Of a stretch of 30,650 nucleotides of DNA, positions 14,478 through 23,509 are shown in pieces. The translations under genes were made by a program, and so were the position numbers. Origin of the DNA: CAUZRD01 sp963582255 (lineage in GTDB: Bacteria > Pseudomonadota > Alphaproteobacteria > Rhizobiales > TMED25); assembly GCA_963582255.1 (NCBI GenBank), contig CAUZRD010000006.1, positions 1 through 30,650 on the forward strand, written 5' to 3'. Each line of letters begins with the position of its first letter. The stretch's first letter is position 1. The notes beneath the pieces were generated by a model, which made no database searches, was not told the origin of the DNA, and saw only the letters and a list, made by a program, of their open reading frames with translations.

Positions 14478-15383
14478 GTGAGCGCGCGTCTGACAGAGCG
14501 CTCAATGGAAGATTGGGCTTCACTGCTGTTTTTGGTGCTGTGCTGGGGATCTACATTTGCGCTTACTAAGGTCGCGCTGGAATCAATTCCCCCTCTATGG
14601 ATCGTTGCTCTGAGGCTATCGATAGGTGCCTCGGTCGTCGTCGTAATATTGTTTATGCGTGGTGAAAATCTGCCGCGGGCGATTGGCATTTGGAAGTGGT
14701 TAGTGGTGACTGGCGCCTTTTCCGTCCTGCCATTTTTTTTCATCAGCTGGGGCACGCAGCATGTTGAAACCAGTCTATCTGCCATCATTTTTGGAGTTGG
14801 ACCATTGATGACTATCGCTATGGCACATTTCGTCATCCCTGGCGAACGGTTGACGGTCTCTAAAGTTTGTGGATTTACCACAGGTTTTTTGGGACTTATA
14901 GTGCTTTTTGGACCAAGTACACTCGGAGATATAAGCGCCGATAGTCTTGCCCTATTAGGCCAGGTCGCCATGGTTGCAGCGGCAGCTGGATATTCTATAC
15001 AGGGTATTTGTGGTAAGCTAATGCCCGATATTTCTCTCTATCAAAAAAGTGCCGGAACATTCTTATGTGCGGCGGCGATCGCTGTGCCACTAGCCGTTAT
15101 TCTGGAGCCGCAATTTCCGTTCGACGCGACTCTGAGATCTCTTGCTGCAACCGCAACTATGGGTGTATTTGCCACGGCTCTCGCTGGTACAGTCATGTTT
15201 TTTCTGATCAGAAGCGCCGGCCCTACATTTCTGTCGCTTGCTCACTATCTGATCCCACTTTATGCGCTTGCGATTGGCATCATACTTTTGGGTGAAAAGA
15301 CATCACTTCAGGAATTGCTGGCGCTTGGGCTGATTGTCTCTGGTATCGCGCTGAGTGAATGGAAACCCAGTGCGAGGCGCTAA
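14478..15383 (+). CDS. EamA/DMT-family transporter
   Basis: A roughly 300-aa inner-membrane protein with about ten hydrophobic helices in two repeats. LFLVLCWGSTFALTKVALESIPPLWI at the start of the first repeat is the classic EamA opening (quoted in part: WGSTFALTKVAL). The second repeat carries TFLSLAHYLIPLYALAIG and IILLGEKTSLQELLALGLI. The substrate is unknown; it is a different subgroup from the EamA protein near 4000. The start is uncertain: GTG 14478 has GGA close by, and ATG 14505 (MEDWASLLFL) also gives a sensible N-terminus. It is divergent from serC and convergent with glmM. Confidence 0.85.
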   Translation: MSARLTERSMEDWASLLFLVLCWGSTFALTKVALESIPPLWIVALRLSIGASVVVVILFMRGENLPRAIGIWKWLVVTGAFSVLPFFFISWGTQHVETSLSAIIFGVGPLMTIAMAHFVIPGERLTVSKVCGFTTGFLGLIVLFGPSTLGDISADSLALLGQVAMVAAAAGYSIQGICGKLMPDISLYQKSAGTFLCAAAIAVPLAVILEPQFPFDATLRSLAATATMGVFATALAGTVMFFLIRSAGPTFLSLAHYLIPLYALAIGIILLGEKTSLQELLALGLIVSGIALSEWKPSARR

Positions 15384-15391
15384 ATGCAAAT

Positions 15392-15419
15392 GCGGTTCAA
15401 TTTTTACCGCTTATTTTAT
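15392..15419 (+). terminator. Possible intrinsic terminator after EamA gene
   Basis: GCGGT (15392-15396) pairs with ACCGC (15406-15410) around a 9-nt loop, followed by TTATTTTA. It begins 8 nt after the EamA stop codon. On the other strand the same stem follows the glmM stop by about 50 nt, so it may work in both directions. Confidence 0.4.
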
Positions 15420-15462
15420 GGATATTTGAGAATAGTGCAGGAGATGCATCACATTGATAGGG

Positions 15463-16812
15463 TTACCCGGAGTTCTCGTTTTCGAGCGCGGTTACTATAT
15501 CATCCACGACAGATTTAACGACGCTCAGATCATCTCCTTCGGCCATAATTCGGATCAGTGGCTCGGTTCCTGACGGACGAACAATCAAACGACCCTGATT
15601 GCTAAGCCGCTCGTGGCCTTCCTTGATAGCTGAGTTAACAATCGTTGATTCAAGATGTTTTCCGCGAGAAAAATTCACATTCTTGAGGATCTGAGGCACT
15701 GGTTCGAACCGGCAGCATATTTCACTAACAGGTTTTTGTGAGCGTATAACAGCGGCAATTACCTGAAGAGCACATACAAGGCCATCTCCGGTGGTACTAA
15801 AGTCAGAAAGGATAATATGCCCTGATTGCTCACCACCAACATTAAATCCCTTGGCCAGCATTCGCTCCACCACTTGGCGGTCACCGACTTTGGTGCGCTC
15901 AAGCTCGATTCCGTGTTTGAACAAATGCCGCTCAAGGCCAAGATTGGACATGACCGTTCCAACGATGCCGTTTTTACTTAGCCGGTTTTGCTTAAGCCAT
16001 GTCTCTGCGATGAGTGCCATTACCTGATCGCCATTGATGGTTTGTCCTAGCTCGTCGACAATGATCACACGGTCTGCATCGCCATCAAGCGCGATACCTA
16101 TATCGGCATTCGTTTCGAGGACTTTTGTTTTTAATGCCTCAAGTGAAGTGGATCCACAGTCACGGTTAATATTGAAGCCATCCGGTTCCACGCCAATGGA
16201 GGTAACTTCTGCACCGAGCTCCCATAATGCGGTTGGAGCAACTTTGTAAGCTGCTCCATTTGCACAGTCGATGGCGATGTGTAGGCCGTCAAATGACAGC
16301 GGAGAGTCCAGAGTACGCTTTGCGAACTCGATATAGCGCGCCTGCGCATCGTCAATTCTTTTCGCACGCCCTAGTGTTTCAGGTTTTGCAAGGCCATGTT
16401 CAAACCCATCATCAATCAGGGTTTCGATCTTAAGCTCAAGTTCATCAGTAAGCTTATATCCATCCGGTCCGAATAATTTGATGCCATTGTCCTGATACTG
16501 ATTGTGCGAGGCTGAAATCATAACCCCTAAATCGGCGCGAAGAGATCTAGTGAGCATAGCGATCGCTGGCGTTGGCATCGGCCCTAGCAGGAACACATCT
16601 ATACCCACTGAGGTAAACCCGGCTACCATGGCTGATTCAAGCATGTAGCCTGAAAGCCTTGTGTCTTTGCCAATGACAACCCGGTGGCGGTAGTTTCCGC
16701 GTTTAAACACCCTACCTGCCGCCATGCCGACACGCATCGCGGTTTCAGCGGTCATTGGCGCTATGTTGGCGCGCCCCCTAATCCCATCTGTCCCAAAATA
16801 CGGCGTGCCCAT
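15463..16812 (-). CDS. glmM: Phosphoglucosamine mutase GlmM
   Basis: A 449-aa cytoplasmic enzyme that converts glucosamine-6-phosphate to glucosamine-1-phosphate for UDP-GlcNAc, peptidoglycan and lipid A. YFGTDGIRG at the N-terminus and the active-site motif ISASHN with phosphorylated Ser102 match the family exactly. LDGDADRV is the metal loop, GEQSGH the sugar-binding loop and RPSGTEPLIR the phosphate-binding loop. ATG 16812 follows GGTGAG by 8 nt. It lies 155 nt downstream of ftsH on the same strand, as is common in this group, without a folP gene between. Confidence 0.97.
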   Translation of the reverse strand: MGTPYFGTDGIRGRANIAPMTAETAMRVGMAAGRVFKRGNYRHRVVIGKDTRLSGYMLESAMVAGFTSVGIDVFLLGPMPTPAIAMLTRSLRADLGVMISASHNQYQDNGIKLFGPDGYKLTDELELKIETLIDDGFEHGLAKPETLGRAKRIDDAQARYIEFAKRTLDSPLSFDGLHIAIDCANGAAYKVAPTALWELGAEVTSIGVEPDGFNINRDCGSTSLEALKTKVLETNADIGIALDGDADRVIIVDELGQTINGDQVMALIAETWLKQNRLSKNGIVGTVMSNLGLERHLFKHGIELERTKVGDRQVVERMLAKGFNVGGEQSGHIILSDFSTTGDGLVCALQVIAAVIRSQKPVSEICCRFEPVPQILKNVNFSRGKHLESTIVNSAIKEGHERLSNQGRLIVRPSGTEPLIRIMAEGDDLSVVKSVVDDIVTALENENSG

Positions 16813-16967
16813 TTAATAACTCACCAATCAGCCGGGTAGGCGGTACGATTAGTCACATCCCGAATAAGGTCGATCATATTTTCTTGAGTTTCAGGCATGG
16901 GATAGCAATCGCTGCGCTGGCGTTGGGATTCATCATTGTTGTGAAGTAAGTTGGCGCTCTCGGCACG

Positions 16968-18896
16968 TCATGATTGCGGCTGCGGTTCCATTCCTCCCGG
17001 ATTGGTGACGCCCCCGGGCTTATTAGTGACTTCTCCGGTGACTGGGACTGCAGATTCGCTATCTGACTTGGATCCGTCATCGGGGTTATCACGAGTGGGT
17101 TTAATTCCATTCAACAGATCGATGATTTCATCACCTGTGAGAGTCTCATACTCAAGCAGGCTTTGTGCTATAATTTTTAGACCACTTTCGAATTCACTCA
17201 GGACCGATCTGGCTGTAGTAAGACCTTCCTCGACCAGAGCAAAAATTTCAGAATCGACCAGTTTTTGTGTTTGATCGGAAAGGTTTTGCGTGCGTGTGAC
17301 AGAGTGTCCGAGGAAGACCTCTTCCTCATTGTCACCATATGAGAGTGGGCCAAGTTTATCACTCATGCCATATTGAGTGACCATGGCGCGGGCTAAGCTG
17401 GTTGCCATTTTGATGTCGGATGATGCGCCTGATGTCACTCTATCAACCCCGAATGTCATCTCCTCTGCGACCCTACCGCCCATTGCGACAGCAATATCTG
17501 CTTTCATCTTTTCTTTTGTGACCGAAAGCTGATCGCGCTCTGGTAGGCGCATGACCATGCCAAGCGCCCGCCCGCGCGGGATGATTGTCGCTTTATGGAT
17601 AGGATCGGACGTTGGCTGTTTGACAGCAACAAGTGCGTGACCGGCCTCATGGTAGGCGGTAAGCTTCTTTTCGTCCTCGCTCATCACCATCGAGCGTCGC
17701 TCTGAGCCCATCATCACCTTATCTTTAGCATCCTCGAATTCAATCTGCGTGACAAGGAGCTTTCCTCTGCGTGCAGCCAGAAGAGCTGATTCATTGACTA
17801 GATTAGCCAAATCCGCACCGGAAAAACCGGGTGTTCCACGGGCAATGACTCTCAAATCTACATCTGGTGCCAAAGGCACTTTTACAACATGTACTTTTAG
17901 AATTTTTTCTCGCCCGATGATATCCGGGTTTGACACTATCACCCGGCGATCAAAACGGCCTGGCCGCAGCAAAGCCGGATCAAGTACGTCCGGCCGGTTA
18001 GTGGCTGCGATTAGGATCACGCCTTCATTATCCTCGAATCCATCCATTTCCACCAGCAACTGGTTGAGCGTTTGTTCACGCTCGTCGTTGCCGCCACCAA
18101 GGCCGGCGCCGCGGTGGCGTCCAACAGCATCGATTTCATCGATGAATATAATGCAGGGTGCATTTTTCTTGGCCTGTTCGAACATGTCACGTACCCGGCT
18201 CGCTCCGACGCCGACAAACATTTCAACAAAATCCGAGCCCGATATGGTAAAGAACGGTACATCAGCCTCGCCGGAAATCGCCCGCGCTAACAGCGTTTTA
18301 CCCGTTCCCGGTGGTCCGACCAATAATGCACCGGTAGGTATGCGGCCGCCAAGACGTTGGAATTTTTGTGGGTCGCGTAGAAATTCAACGATTTCCTGTA
18401 AATCTTCCTTCGCTTCATCGATACCAGCCACATCTTTGAAGGTGATTCGGCCATGGCGCTCAGTCAAAAGTTTAGCTTTTGATTTGCCAAATCCCATCGC
18501 CTTACCACCACCTCCTTGCATTTGGCGCAGGAAAAAGATCCACACGCCGATCAGCAGGAGCATCGGGAACCAAGAAATCAGCACCGAGAACAGCGCATTA
18601 TCTTCTATTGGCTGGGCGGTAATCTCTACGCCCTTTTCGTTCAAATGTGGAACGAGAGTGGGATCTGCCGGTGGCGCGTAGCTCTGGAATGGTCGGCCAT
18701 CACTATATTTACCGGTGATCCGGTCGCCAGTAATTATGACTTGCTGCACATTCCCGGCATCAACTTCCGATAATAATGTCGAATAGCTGATTTCGCTTGA
18801 AGTTCCAGGTTCACCAGAACTCTGAAATACATTGAACAAGGCCATTAAGAGCAGGCCGATAATGATCCAAAGTGCAAAATTTTTAAAATTGTTCAC
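16968..18896 (-). CDS. ftsH: ATP-dependent zinc metalloprotease FtsH
   Basis: A 642-aa membrane-anchored AAA+ protease that degrades misfolded membrane proteins and regulators such as sigma-32. Two transmembrane helices flank a periplasmic part (FALWIIIGLLLMALF near the start; LISWFPMLLLIGVWIFFL near 110). The AAA domain has GPPGTGKT (Walker A), IIFIDEID (Walker B) and the second-region-of-homology ATNRPDVLDPALLRPGRFDR. The zinc site is HEAGH. A proline/glycine-rich tail ends the protein. The longer reading starts at TTG 18899; GTG 18896 (MNNFKNFALW) with AGGT 6 nt upstream is preferred. It lies 93 nt after tilS. Confidence 0.97.
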   Translation of the reverse strand: MNNFKNFALWIIIGLLLMALFNVFQSSGEPGTSSEISYSTLLSEVDAGNVQQVIITGDRITGKYSDGRPFQSYAPPADPTLVPHLNEKGVEITAQPIEDNALFSVLISWFPMLLLIGVWIFFLRQMQGGGGKAMGFGKSKAKLLTERHGRITFKDVAGIDEAKEDLQEIVEFLRDPQKFQRLGGRIPTGALLVGPPGTGKTLLARAISGEADVPFFTISGSDFVEMFVGVGASRVRDMFEQAKKNAPCIIFIDEIDAVGRHRGAGLGGGNDEREQTLNQLLVEMDGFEDNEGVILIAATNRPDVLDPALLRPGRFDRRVIVSNPDIIGREKILKVHVVKVPLAPDVDLRVIARGTPGFSGADLANLVNESALLAARRGKLLVTQIEFEDAKDKVMMGSERRSMVMSEDEKKLTAYHEAGHALVAVKQPTSDPIHKATIIPRGRALGMVMRLPERDQLSVTKEKMKADIAVAMGGRVAEEMTFGVDRVTSGASSDIKMATSLARAMVTQYGMSDKLGPLSYGDNEEEVFLGHSVTRTQNLSDQTQKLVDSEIFALVEEGLTTARSVLSEFESGLKIIAQSLLEYETLTGDEIIDLLNGIKPTRDNPDDGSKSDSESAVPVTGEVTNKPGGVTNPGGMEPQPQS

Positions 18897-18989
18897 CAAA
18901 TTACCTCGTGCTGGTGTGTTTGCTCGCGTTTAATCAGAGATGCGCGATCGCCAAAAGAGTTCTATACTTAGTTCTACCTAAGATAGGGA

Positions 18990-20300
18990 TCAAAACGCAC
19001 ATTGCCAACCTTGATTGATGATTATGGATTTACGCATAAATGTGATGAAAAGAGAGTTGCGGTTCCCTCTTGCATTGAAGCACGGTGGTGCGGTCAGTTC
19101 CCCTTCGATAAATCCACCTGGCAGGGAAGCACCTGCGCGCGTAGGCACACCTTTCAGGTGAGGATTCATCCTGCGTGCTTTTGCAAATCCAGATTGCCCA
19201 AGTCCTGTAATATCAACAGGCCCCGAGTCGTGCGCGAGTAAAACTAAAAATCGATTGTCCCAGACAAATTTTGTACCAGGATTGAGGGTGTTGTGTGGTA
19301 AGTCACGGTTCTCGCGCACGACGACAAGCAGGCCATCAGACACTCGAAAATGACAGTGTCTCAATGTTCTTGATACGTCCTGGCTGACGATGAGATCATC
19401 GCATAAGCGCATCAATGACCGATCGCCGGGCGGTGTGGACCCGCTGATGACTTCCACCAGTCGTTTTACAACCCTAGCTACGATCTCTAAAGGCACCGAG
19501 GCCAGCTGCTTAGTGGGTAGGGTGGCCTCTCCAGCCTTGCCAAGCGTGACTATCTCGCCGAATATAACATCAGCTACACTATCAAGAGCTGTGGATGCTC
19601 GTGCTAGCTTGGCTGCGCTGGCGCCGATAGTTGTTGGGTCAAGCCCTATATTGCACATCTCTGGCCATACTTGACGCAGGCGTACGCGTTCAAACGAGCG
19701 ATCTTCGTTTGATGGATCATCTAGCCATTCTTGTCCAAATTCTTTTAATGTGGCCTCAAGTCGCATCCGCGGAACTGCGAGTAGTGGGCGATGGATTTCA
19801 ATGCCATCGCGCATTGAAATAGAGCGCATACCAGCCAATCCATCAACTCCGCTAGCGTGCGATAGTCGCATCAATACTGTTTCAGCCTGATCCCACAAAT
19901 GATGGGCTAAGAGTAATACGTGCGCGTTATTACTCTTACACCACCGGGTCATGAGCCGGTACCTTTCCTCGCGTGCCCGCTCTTGGATACGCGTATTCGG
20001 CTTGTCCCCCTCCCAAAGGAGGGTGTGATGTGCGGTCTTGAGTTCAGAGCACCACTTAGCAACTTGCACTGCATCCTGTGCCGAGCCTGGGCGCAAGCCA
20101 TGGTCTACAGTCAAGGCGGTGATGGTCGGGCGGGGCTCATCTGAATTTAAGCTCCAGCGCTGGAGTAGCCGAAGCAACACCATGCTGTCCCGTCCTCCAG
20201 AGACTGCAACGGCGATAACCTCGTGTTCGGTGAGGTTATTGAAAAGAAAATCGGCTTCAGCGTTACCAAGGAGATGGGCTGGCAGATTAGTACCCTGCAT
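18990..20300 (-). CDS. tilS: tRNA(Ile)-lysidine synthase TilS
   Basis: A 436-aa enzyme that attaches lysine to C34 of the CAU-anticodon isoleucine tRNA so that it reads AUA. The N-type ATP pyrophosphatase P-loop SGGRDS lies at residues 34-39. LTVDHGLR, LLLAHHLWDQAETVLMRL and RPLLAVPRMRLEATLKEFGQ are family motifs. The C-terminal region is poorly conserved, as usual; it contains FAKARRMNPHLKGVPTRAGA resembling the lysidine-synthase C-terminal domain. ATG 20300 follows AGAG. Between pal and this gene there is no cpoB, only 258 nt. Confidence 0.93.
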   Translation of the reverse strand: MQGTNLPAHLLGNAEADFLFNNLTEHEVIAVAVSGGRDSMVLLRLLQRWSLNSDEPRPTITALTVDHGLRPGSAQDAVQVAKWCSELKTAHHTLLWEGDKPNTRIQERAREERYRLMTRWCKSNNAHVLLLAHHLWDQAETVLMRLSHASGVDGLAGMRSISMRDGIEIHRPLLAVPRMRLEATLKEFGQEWLDDPSNEDRSFERVRLRQVWPEMCNIGLDPTTIGASAAKLARASTALDSVADVIFGEIVTLGKAGEATLPTKQLASVPLEIVARVVKRLVEVISGSTPPGDRSLMRLCDDLIVSQDVSRTLRHCHFRVSDGLLVVVRENRDLPHNTLNPGTKFVWDNRFLVLLAHDSGPVDITGLGQSGFAKARRMNPHLKGVPTRAGASLPGGFIEGELTAPPCFNARGNRNSLFITFMRKSIIINQGWQCAF

Positions 20301-20472
20301 TGATTTGCTCTATGTCGGCGGTTTCATGCGTCGCGAGGGTAGCGCTTGGAAAAGGTATCATGGTTTGGTTTGCTGATTGTGTATATGCACCGTCTGGCGC
20401 GATCAGAAAAATGTAGTGCTTACATCACAAAGGCCCCATCCTGGTAAAGGAGACGTATTTATTAATCATGAC

Positions 20473-20496
20473 CCCAACCTCATGTGTCGGGTTGGG
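20473..20496 (-). repeat. 7-bp inverted repeat between pal and tilS
   Basis: CCCAACC and GGTTGGG pair around a 10-nt loop about 60 nt after the pal stop. No U-run follows on the minus strand. It could slow polymerase or protect the pal 3' end. A separate perfect 12-bp palindrome AATCTGCAGATT lies at 20532-20543. Confidence 0.4.
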
Positions 20497-20558
20497 TGGC
20501 GTCAATATCCGATTGGTAACTATTATTCCTGAATCTGCAGATTAGCTCCACCGGATAG

Positions 20559-21053
20559 TCAACTCGGTTGGATGTTATTTAAAAGTGTAACTGCCCGCCG
20601 ATTTTGCGACCAACATGATTCTGTTTCACACGCTGCGACCGGACGTTCCTTGCCATAAGAAAGTGTGCGCAATCGATTTGTCGCAACGCCAAGGCTGACT
20701 AGATGCGAACGAGTGACTTCCGCGCGCTGTGCCGACAGACCGAGATTGTATTCACGCGTTCCGCGCTCATCTGCATGGCCTTCAATCACTATATTTTTCT
20801 GCGGGTGAAGTTTTAGCCAAGCAGCCTGACGTTGCAATGTGGTTTTGGCAGTAGTGGTGAGAGATACCGAATCAACGGTGAATAGAATGCGATCTCCTAC
20901 ATTGAGAGAGAAGTCTCTGCTGCTACCCGGGGTTGGGATTTCCTTGTCACTGAGTGTCGATACATTGATTTCTGTCTGTTTGGAAGCGCATCCGGACACA
21001 CTCATAACGGAGATAGCAATAAGCAAAAGCCTAAAAAGGCGAACGCCACTCAT
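20559..21053 (-). CDS. pal: Peptidoglycan-associated lipoprotein Pal
   Basis: A 164-aa outer-membrane lipoprotein that binds peptidoglycan and, with TolB, links outer membrane to cell wall during division. The signal peptide (LFRLLLIAISVMSVSGC) ends in a lipobox with acceptor Cys22. The OmpA-like domain follows: IVIEGHADERGTREYNLGLS with the diaminopimelate-binding Asp and Arg, then LSYGKERPVA and CWSQNRRAVT. GGGAGA precedes ATG 21053. It is 160 nt after tolB, much more than the spacing within tolQRAB, so it may have its own promoter. Confidence 0.95.
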   Translation of the reverse strand: MSGVRLFRLLLIAISVMSVSGCASKQTEINVSTLSDKEIPTPGSSRDFSLNVGDRILFTVDSVSLTTTAKTTLQRQAAWLKLHPQKNIVIEGHADERGTREYNLGLSAQRAEVTRSHLVSLGVATNRLRTLSYGKERPVAACETESCWSQNRRAVTLLNNIQPS

Positions 21054-21179
21054 CTAAAATTTCTCCCACACCCATATTCAGTGCACTGATTGACCCGATT
21101 AACCGGGCTTGCGAACAAACTTTCACAAGTCATTAAAACAGGATCAACATTAACAATTGCCAAACTTGACTATGAAAAC

Positions 21180-21212
21180 AGTAAAATAAATTTTTTTTTA
21201 AGCGATTTTACT
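21180..21212 (-). terminator. AT-rich hairpin after tolB, possible attenuator
   Basis: AGTAAAAT (minus strand, 21212-21205) pairs perfectly with ATTTTACT (21187-21180), beginning 1 nt after the tolB stop, with an A-rich 17-nt loop and GTTTTC after the stem. The 8-bp stem is weak. It may partly end the tolQRAB message before pal. Confidence 0.4.
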
Positions 21213-21213
21213 A

Positions 21214-22566
21214 TCAATTCATCAATGGTGACCAGGCGGGATCCGATGCAAAATCTGGCGTTTTAACATGCCGTTCATTGTAGCCGGTCAAGTCGACGGT
21301 ATAGAGGGTCGGTCCTCCTTGAACACCGGGAGCTTCTCGGAAAAACATTAATACACGTCCATTGGGTGCCCATGTGGGGCCTTCATTGTGAAAACCTTCG
21401 GTCAGAATACGCTCGGCACTGCCGTCGGTGCGCATCACGCCGATCATGAACCGTCCTTTATATTGCTTGGTAAAGGCGATCAGGTCACCACGTGGCGACC
21501 ACACCGGAGTTGAATAACTCCCATTACCAAAACTTATACGGCGCACGTTGAGACCGTTTGCGTCCATTACATAGATTTGCTTGCGGCCACCACGATCCGA
21601 TTCAAAAACGATTTCTCTTCCATTGGGTGAGAAGCAAGGCGCGGTATCTATCGATGGCGAATTGGTCAGTCGTTTGGTACGCCGCGAGCGCAAATCCCTC
21701 ACATATATGTTGGAGTTAGAGCCGCGCTGGACGCTCATCACGATTTCCTTGCCATTTGGAGAAAATCGTGGTGCAAACGACATGCCGGGAAACTCGCCCA
21801 CCATTTCTTGCTGTCCAGTGTCGATGTTTCTTAAATAAACCCGCGGGCGCCCATCTGCATATGACATATAGGTGATTTCTTGGCCTGTCTGGCTGAAACG
21901 GGGCGTTAGAACCAAAGATTTACCGTCCGTTAGATGTCTAGGATTATGGGTGTCTTGATCCATAATAGTTAGGCGTTTGACCCGATTTTCTTTCGGTCCT
22001 GTTTCTTCGATAAATACAATCCTAGTATCGAAATAGCCGCGCTCTCCAGTCAATCTTTCGTAGATAGTATCGGAAATCTGATGAGCTATGCGCCGCCAGT
22101 TTTCTGGTGATGAGAAAAACTGTACTCCCGTGAGTTGTGTGCCGGCGACTGTATCCCAGAGTCGAAAATCAGCCCGTAGCCGGCCATCGTTTTGTTGGGT
22201 AACCTGACCGACGACTAGGGCTTCGGCATTGATAATCCGCCAAGAGGAGAAGTCTGGTCGCTGATTGATATCGTGTATGGATTCGATAAACGAGCGCGGA
22301 TCTAGAGGTTGAAACAGACCCGAACGCGCTAGGTTTTCTGAAACCACTTTTGCGATGTTGGCACTATTAGTTTTTTCATCAACAGTGATATCGATAAATT
22401 GCGGAATGGCGATCAGTCGTGGCCGAATATTGCCCTGAGTTACATCGATTTCAATCGCAGCTTGCGCGCTCACGACTATGATTGATAGCCCGACACAAGC
22501 GGTCCATAGTACCGCCAGTAACATTAGCGCAGGCTTGATAAACTGCTGTGAATCACAGCTAACCAC
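21214..22566 (-). CDS. tolB: Tol-Pal system protein TolB
   Basis: An approximately 450-aa periplasmic protein of the Tol-Pal complex that binds Pal and TolA. An N-terminal domain (DVTQGNIRPRLIAIPQF onward) precedes a six-bladed propeller with repeats such as SFAPRFSPNGKEIVMSVQRG, DTAPCFSPNGREIVFESDRG and YSTPVWSPRGDLIAFTKQ. A hydrophobic segment ending in SAQA fits a signal peptide. The start is uncertain. GTG 22566 overlaps the tolA stop by 8 nt and leaves a Lys before the hydrophobic stretch, so I chose it. ATG 22524 gives a shorter leader, and ATG 22614 (good AGGAG, inside tolA) a longer one. Confidence 0.92.
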   Translation of the reverse strand: MVSCDSQQFIKPALMLLAVLWTACVGLSIIVVSAQAAIEIDVTQGNIRPRLIAIPQFIDITVDEKTNSANIAKVVSENLARSGLFQPLDPRSFIESIHDINQRPDFSSWRIINAEALVVGQVTQQNDGRLRADFRLWDTVAGTQLTGVQFFSSPENWRRIAHQISDTIYERLTGERGYFDTRIVFIEETGPKENRVKRLTIMDQDTHNPRHLTDGKSLVLTPRFSQTGQEITYMSYADGRPRVYLRNIDTGQQEMVGEFPGMSFAPRFSPNGKEIVMSVQRGSNSNIYVRDLRSRRTKRLTNSPSIDTAPCFSPNGREIVFESDRGGRKQIYVMDANGLNVRRISFGNGSYSTPVWSPRGDLIAFTKQYKGRFMIGVMRTDGSAERILTEGFHNEGPTWAPNGRVLMFFREAPGVQGGPTLYTVDLTGYNERHVKTPDFASDPAWSPLMN

Positions 22567-23506
22567 CGAGCATGGAGCGCGGATCGAAGTTAAAGATAAC
22601 CTCCCGCCAAGCATCGTATTTATCTCCTGGAAGATTGTAGGGTTGGCACTGGGTAGTAGCTCGTAGCGCAGCCTCGGCTGCAATCTGGAAAGACCCAGTT
22701 CCACTATTTAATAGAATCGGTGGTCTTAAAAGACTGCCGTCGCGTCGCAAATCCATTTGAACTTTAACCGTCAGAGTTTCCGCGCCAGCAACGCCCACTG
22801 GTGGACTCCAGCAGCGTTCAATTTGCCGTTGCAAATATTTGGTCTCACTCAACGTTAAACTTTGGTCGAGACCGGCAAGATTGAGATTGGTTTTTGGCGT
22901 ACCTTCGGCTGGCGATTCTGGTGCCATAGCATTTGATGCTTCATCAGGAAGTTTGTTGAGCAGCGCAGAAATTCTATCGACGTCCAATTTTAGCTTTTCT
23001 TCTTTTGGTTTCTCGCGCGCTACGGTGTGTAATGCTGGTGGTGTTGGTTTGCGGCGTGGCTGCCTTATAGTTGGTTCTTTAATTTCCCGCACGCTCGGTG
23101 CTGTTGGTTTAGGCTCCAGCTCTTGTCGGGTCACAGGTTCTGGCTCAGATTCGTTTTCCAACAACAATTCATCCAGCGTCGGCGCTGTTTCGACAGCCAA
23201 TTGAATCTCAGATTTAGGTTTGCGAACTAGATCGGGCTCCAACGCCACCACTTGTTCAGGTTCAGGCTTGGGATCTGGTTTCATCTCGCCTATCGGCGCG
23301 GGCGTGGGCGCTGGTTCTGGCTTGATATCAGGTTTAATCTCCGGCACCTTGGATGTCAGCTGAGTGAATTCATCTATGGTCAAAATTTCAACTGGAATGG
23401 GCATTTTCTCATCAATGTTAAAAGCATCAGGCGTAGGCAAACCAATGACTGCTGCTAGTAGCAGAACTCCATGTGCAGATGAAGAGATGATAAAGGACGT
23501 GCGCAT
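22559..23506 (-). CDS. tolA: Cell envelope integrity protein TolA (TonB-like)
   Basis: A 315-aa inner-membrane protein that carries energy from TolQR to the outer-membrane components. One N-terminal transmembrane helix (about 6-24) is followed by a long proline-, glutamate- and lysine-rich linker with PEP, KPDPKPEPE and PEPV repeats, then a C-terminal periplasmic domain (YLQRQIERCWSPPVGVAGAE, VKVQMDLRRDGSLLRPP, LPGDKYDAWREVIFNFDP). The linker replaces the long alanine-rich coiled coil of the enterobacterial protein, as is common in alphaproteobacteria. It starts 3 nt after the tolR stop, and tolB probably begins within its last codons. Confidence 0.93.
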   Translation of the reverse strand: MRTSFIISSSAHGVLLLAAVIGLPTPDAFNIDEKMPIPVEILTIDEFTQLTSKVPEIKPDIKPEPAPTPAPIGEMKPDPKPEPEQVVALEPDLVRKPKSEIQLAVETAPTLDELLLENESEPEPVTRQELEPKPTAPSVREIKEPTIRQPRRKPTPPALHTVAREKPKEEKLKLDVDRISALLNKLPDEASNAMAPESPAEGTPKTNLNLAGLDQSLTLSETKYLQRQIERCWSPPVGVAGAETLTVKVQMDLRRDGSLLRPPILLNSGTGSFQIAAEAALRATTQCQPYNLPGDKYDAWREVIFNFDPRSMLGG

Positions 23507-23509
23507 TGG

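Noticed and set aside
16823..16930. Two tiny overlapping frames (about 20 and 18 codons) between ftsH and glmM
   Set aside because: They overlap by ATGA and the second loosely resembles the start of an acyl-carrier domain, but both are too short and lack ribosome binding sites.
17749..18681. 310-residue open frame opposite ftsH
   Set aside because: It is antisense to the well-supported AAA and membrane domains of FtsH, with serine/proline-rich low-complexity content typical of shadow frames.
20301..20558. Possible cpoB remnant between pal and tilS
   Set aside because: Reading the gap on the minus strand, I saw no TPR-like or coiled-coil segment, and stops are frequent.
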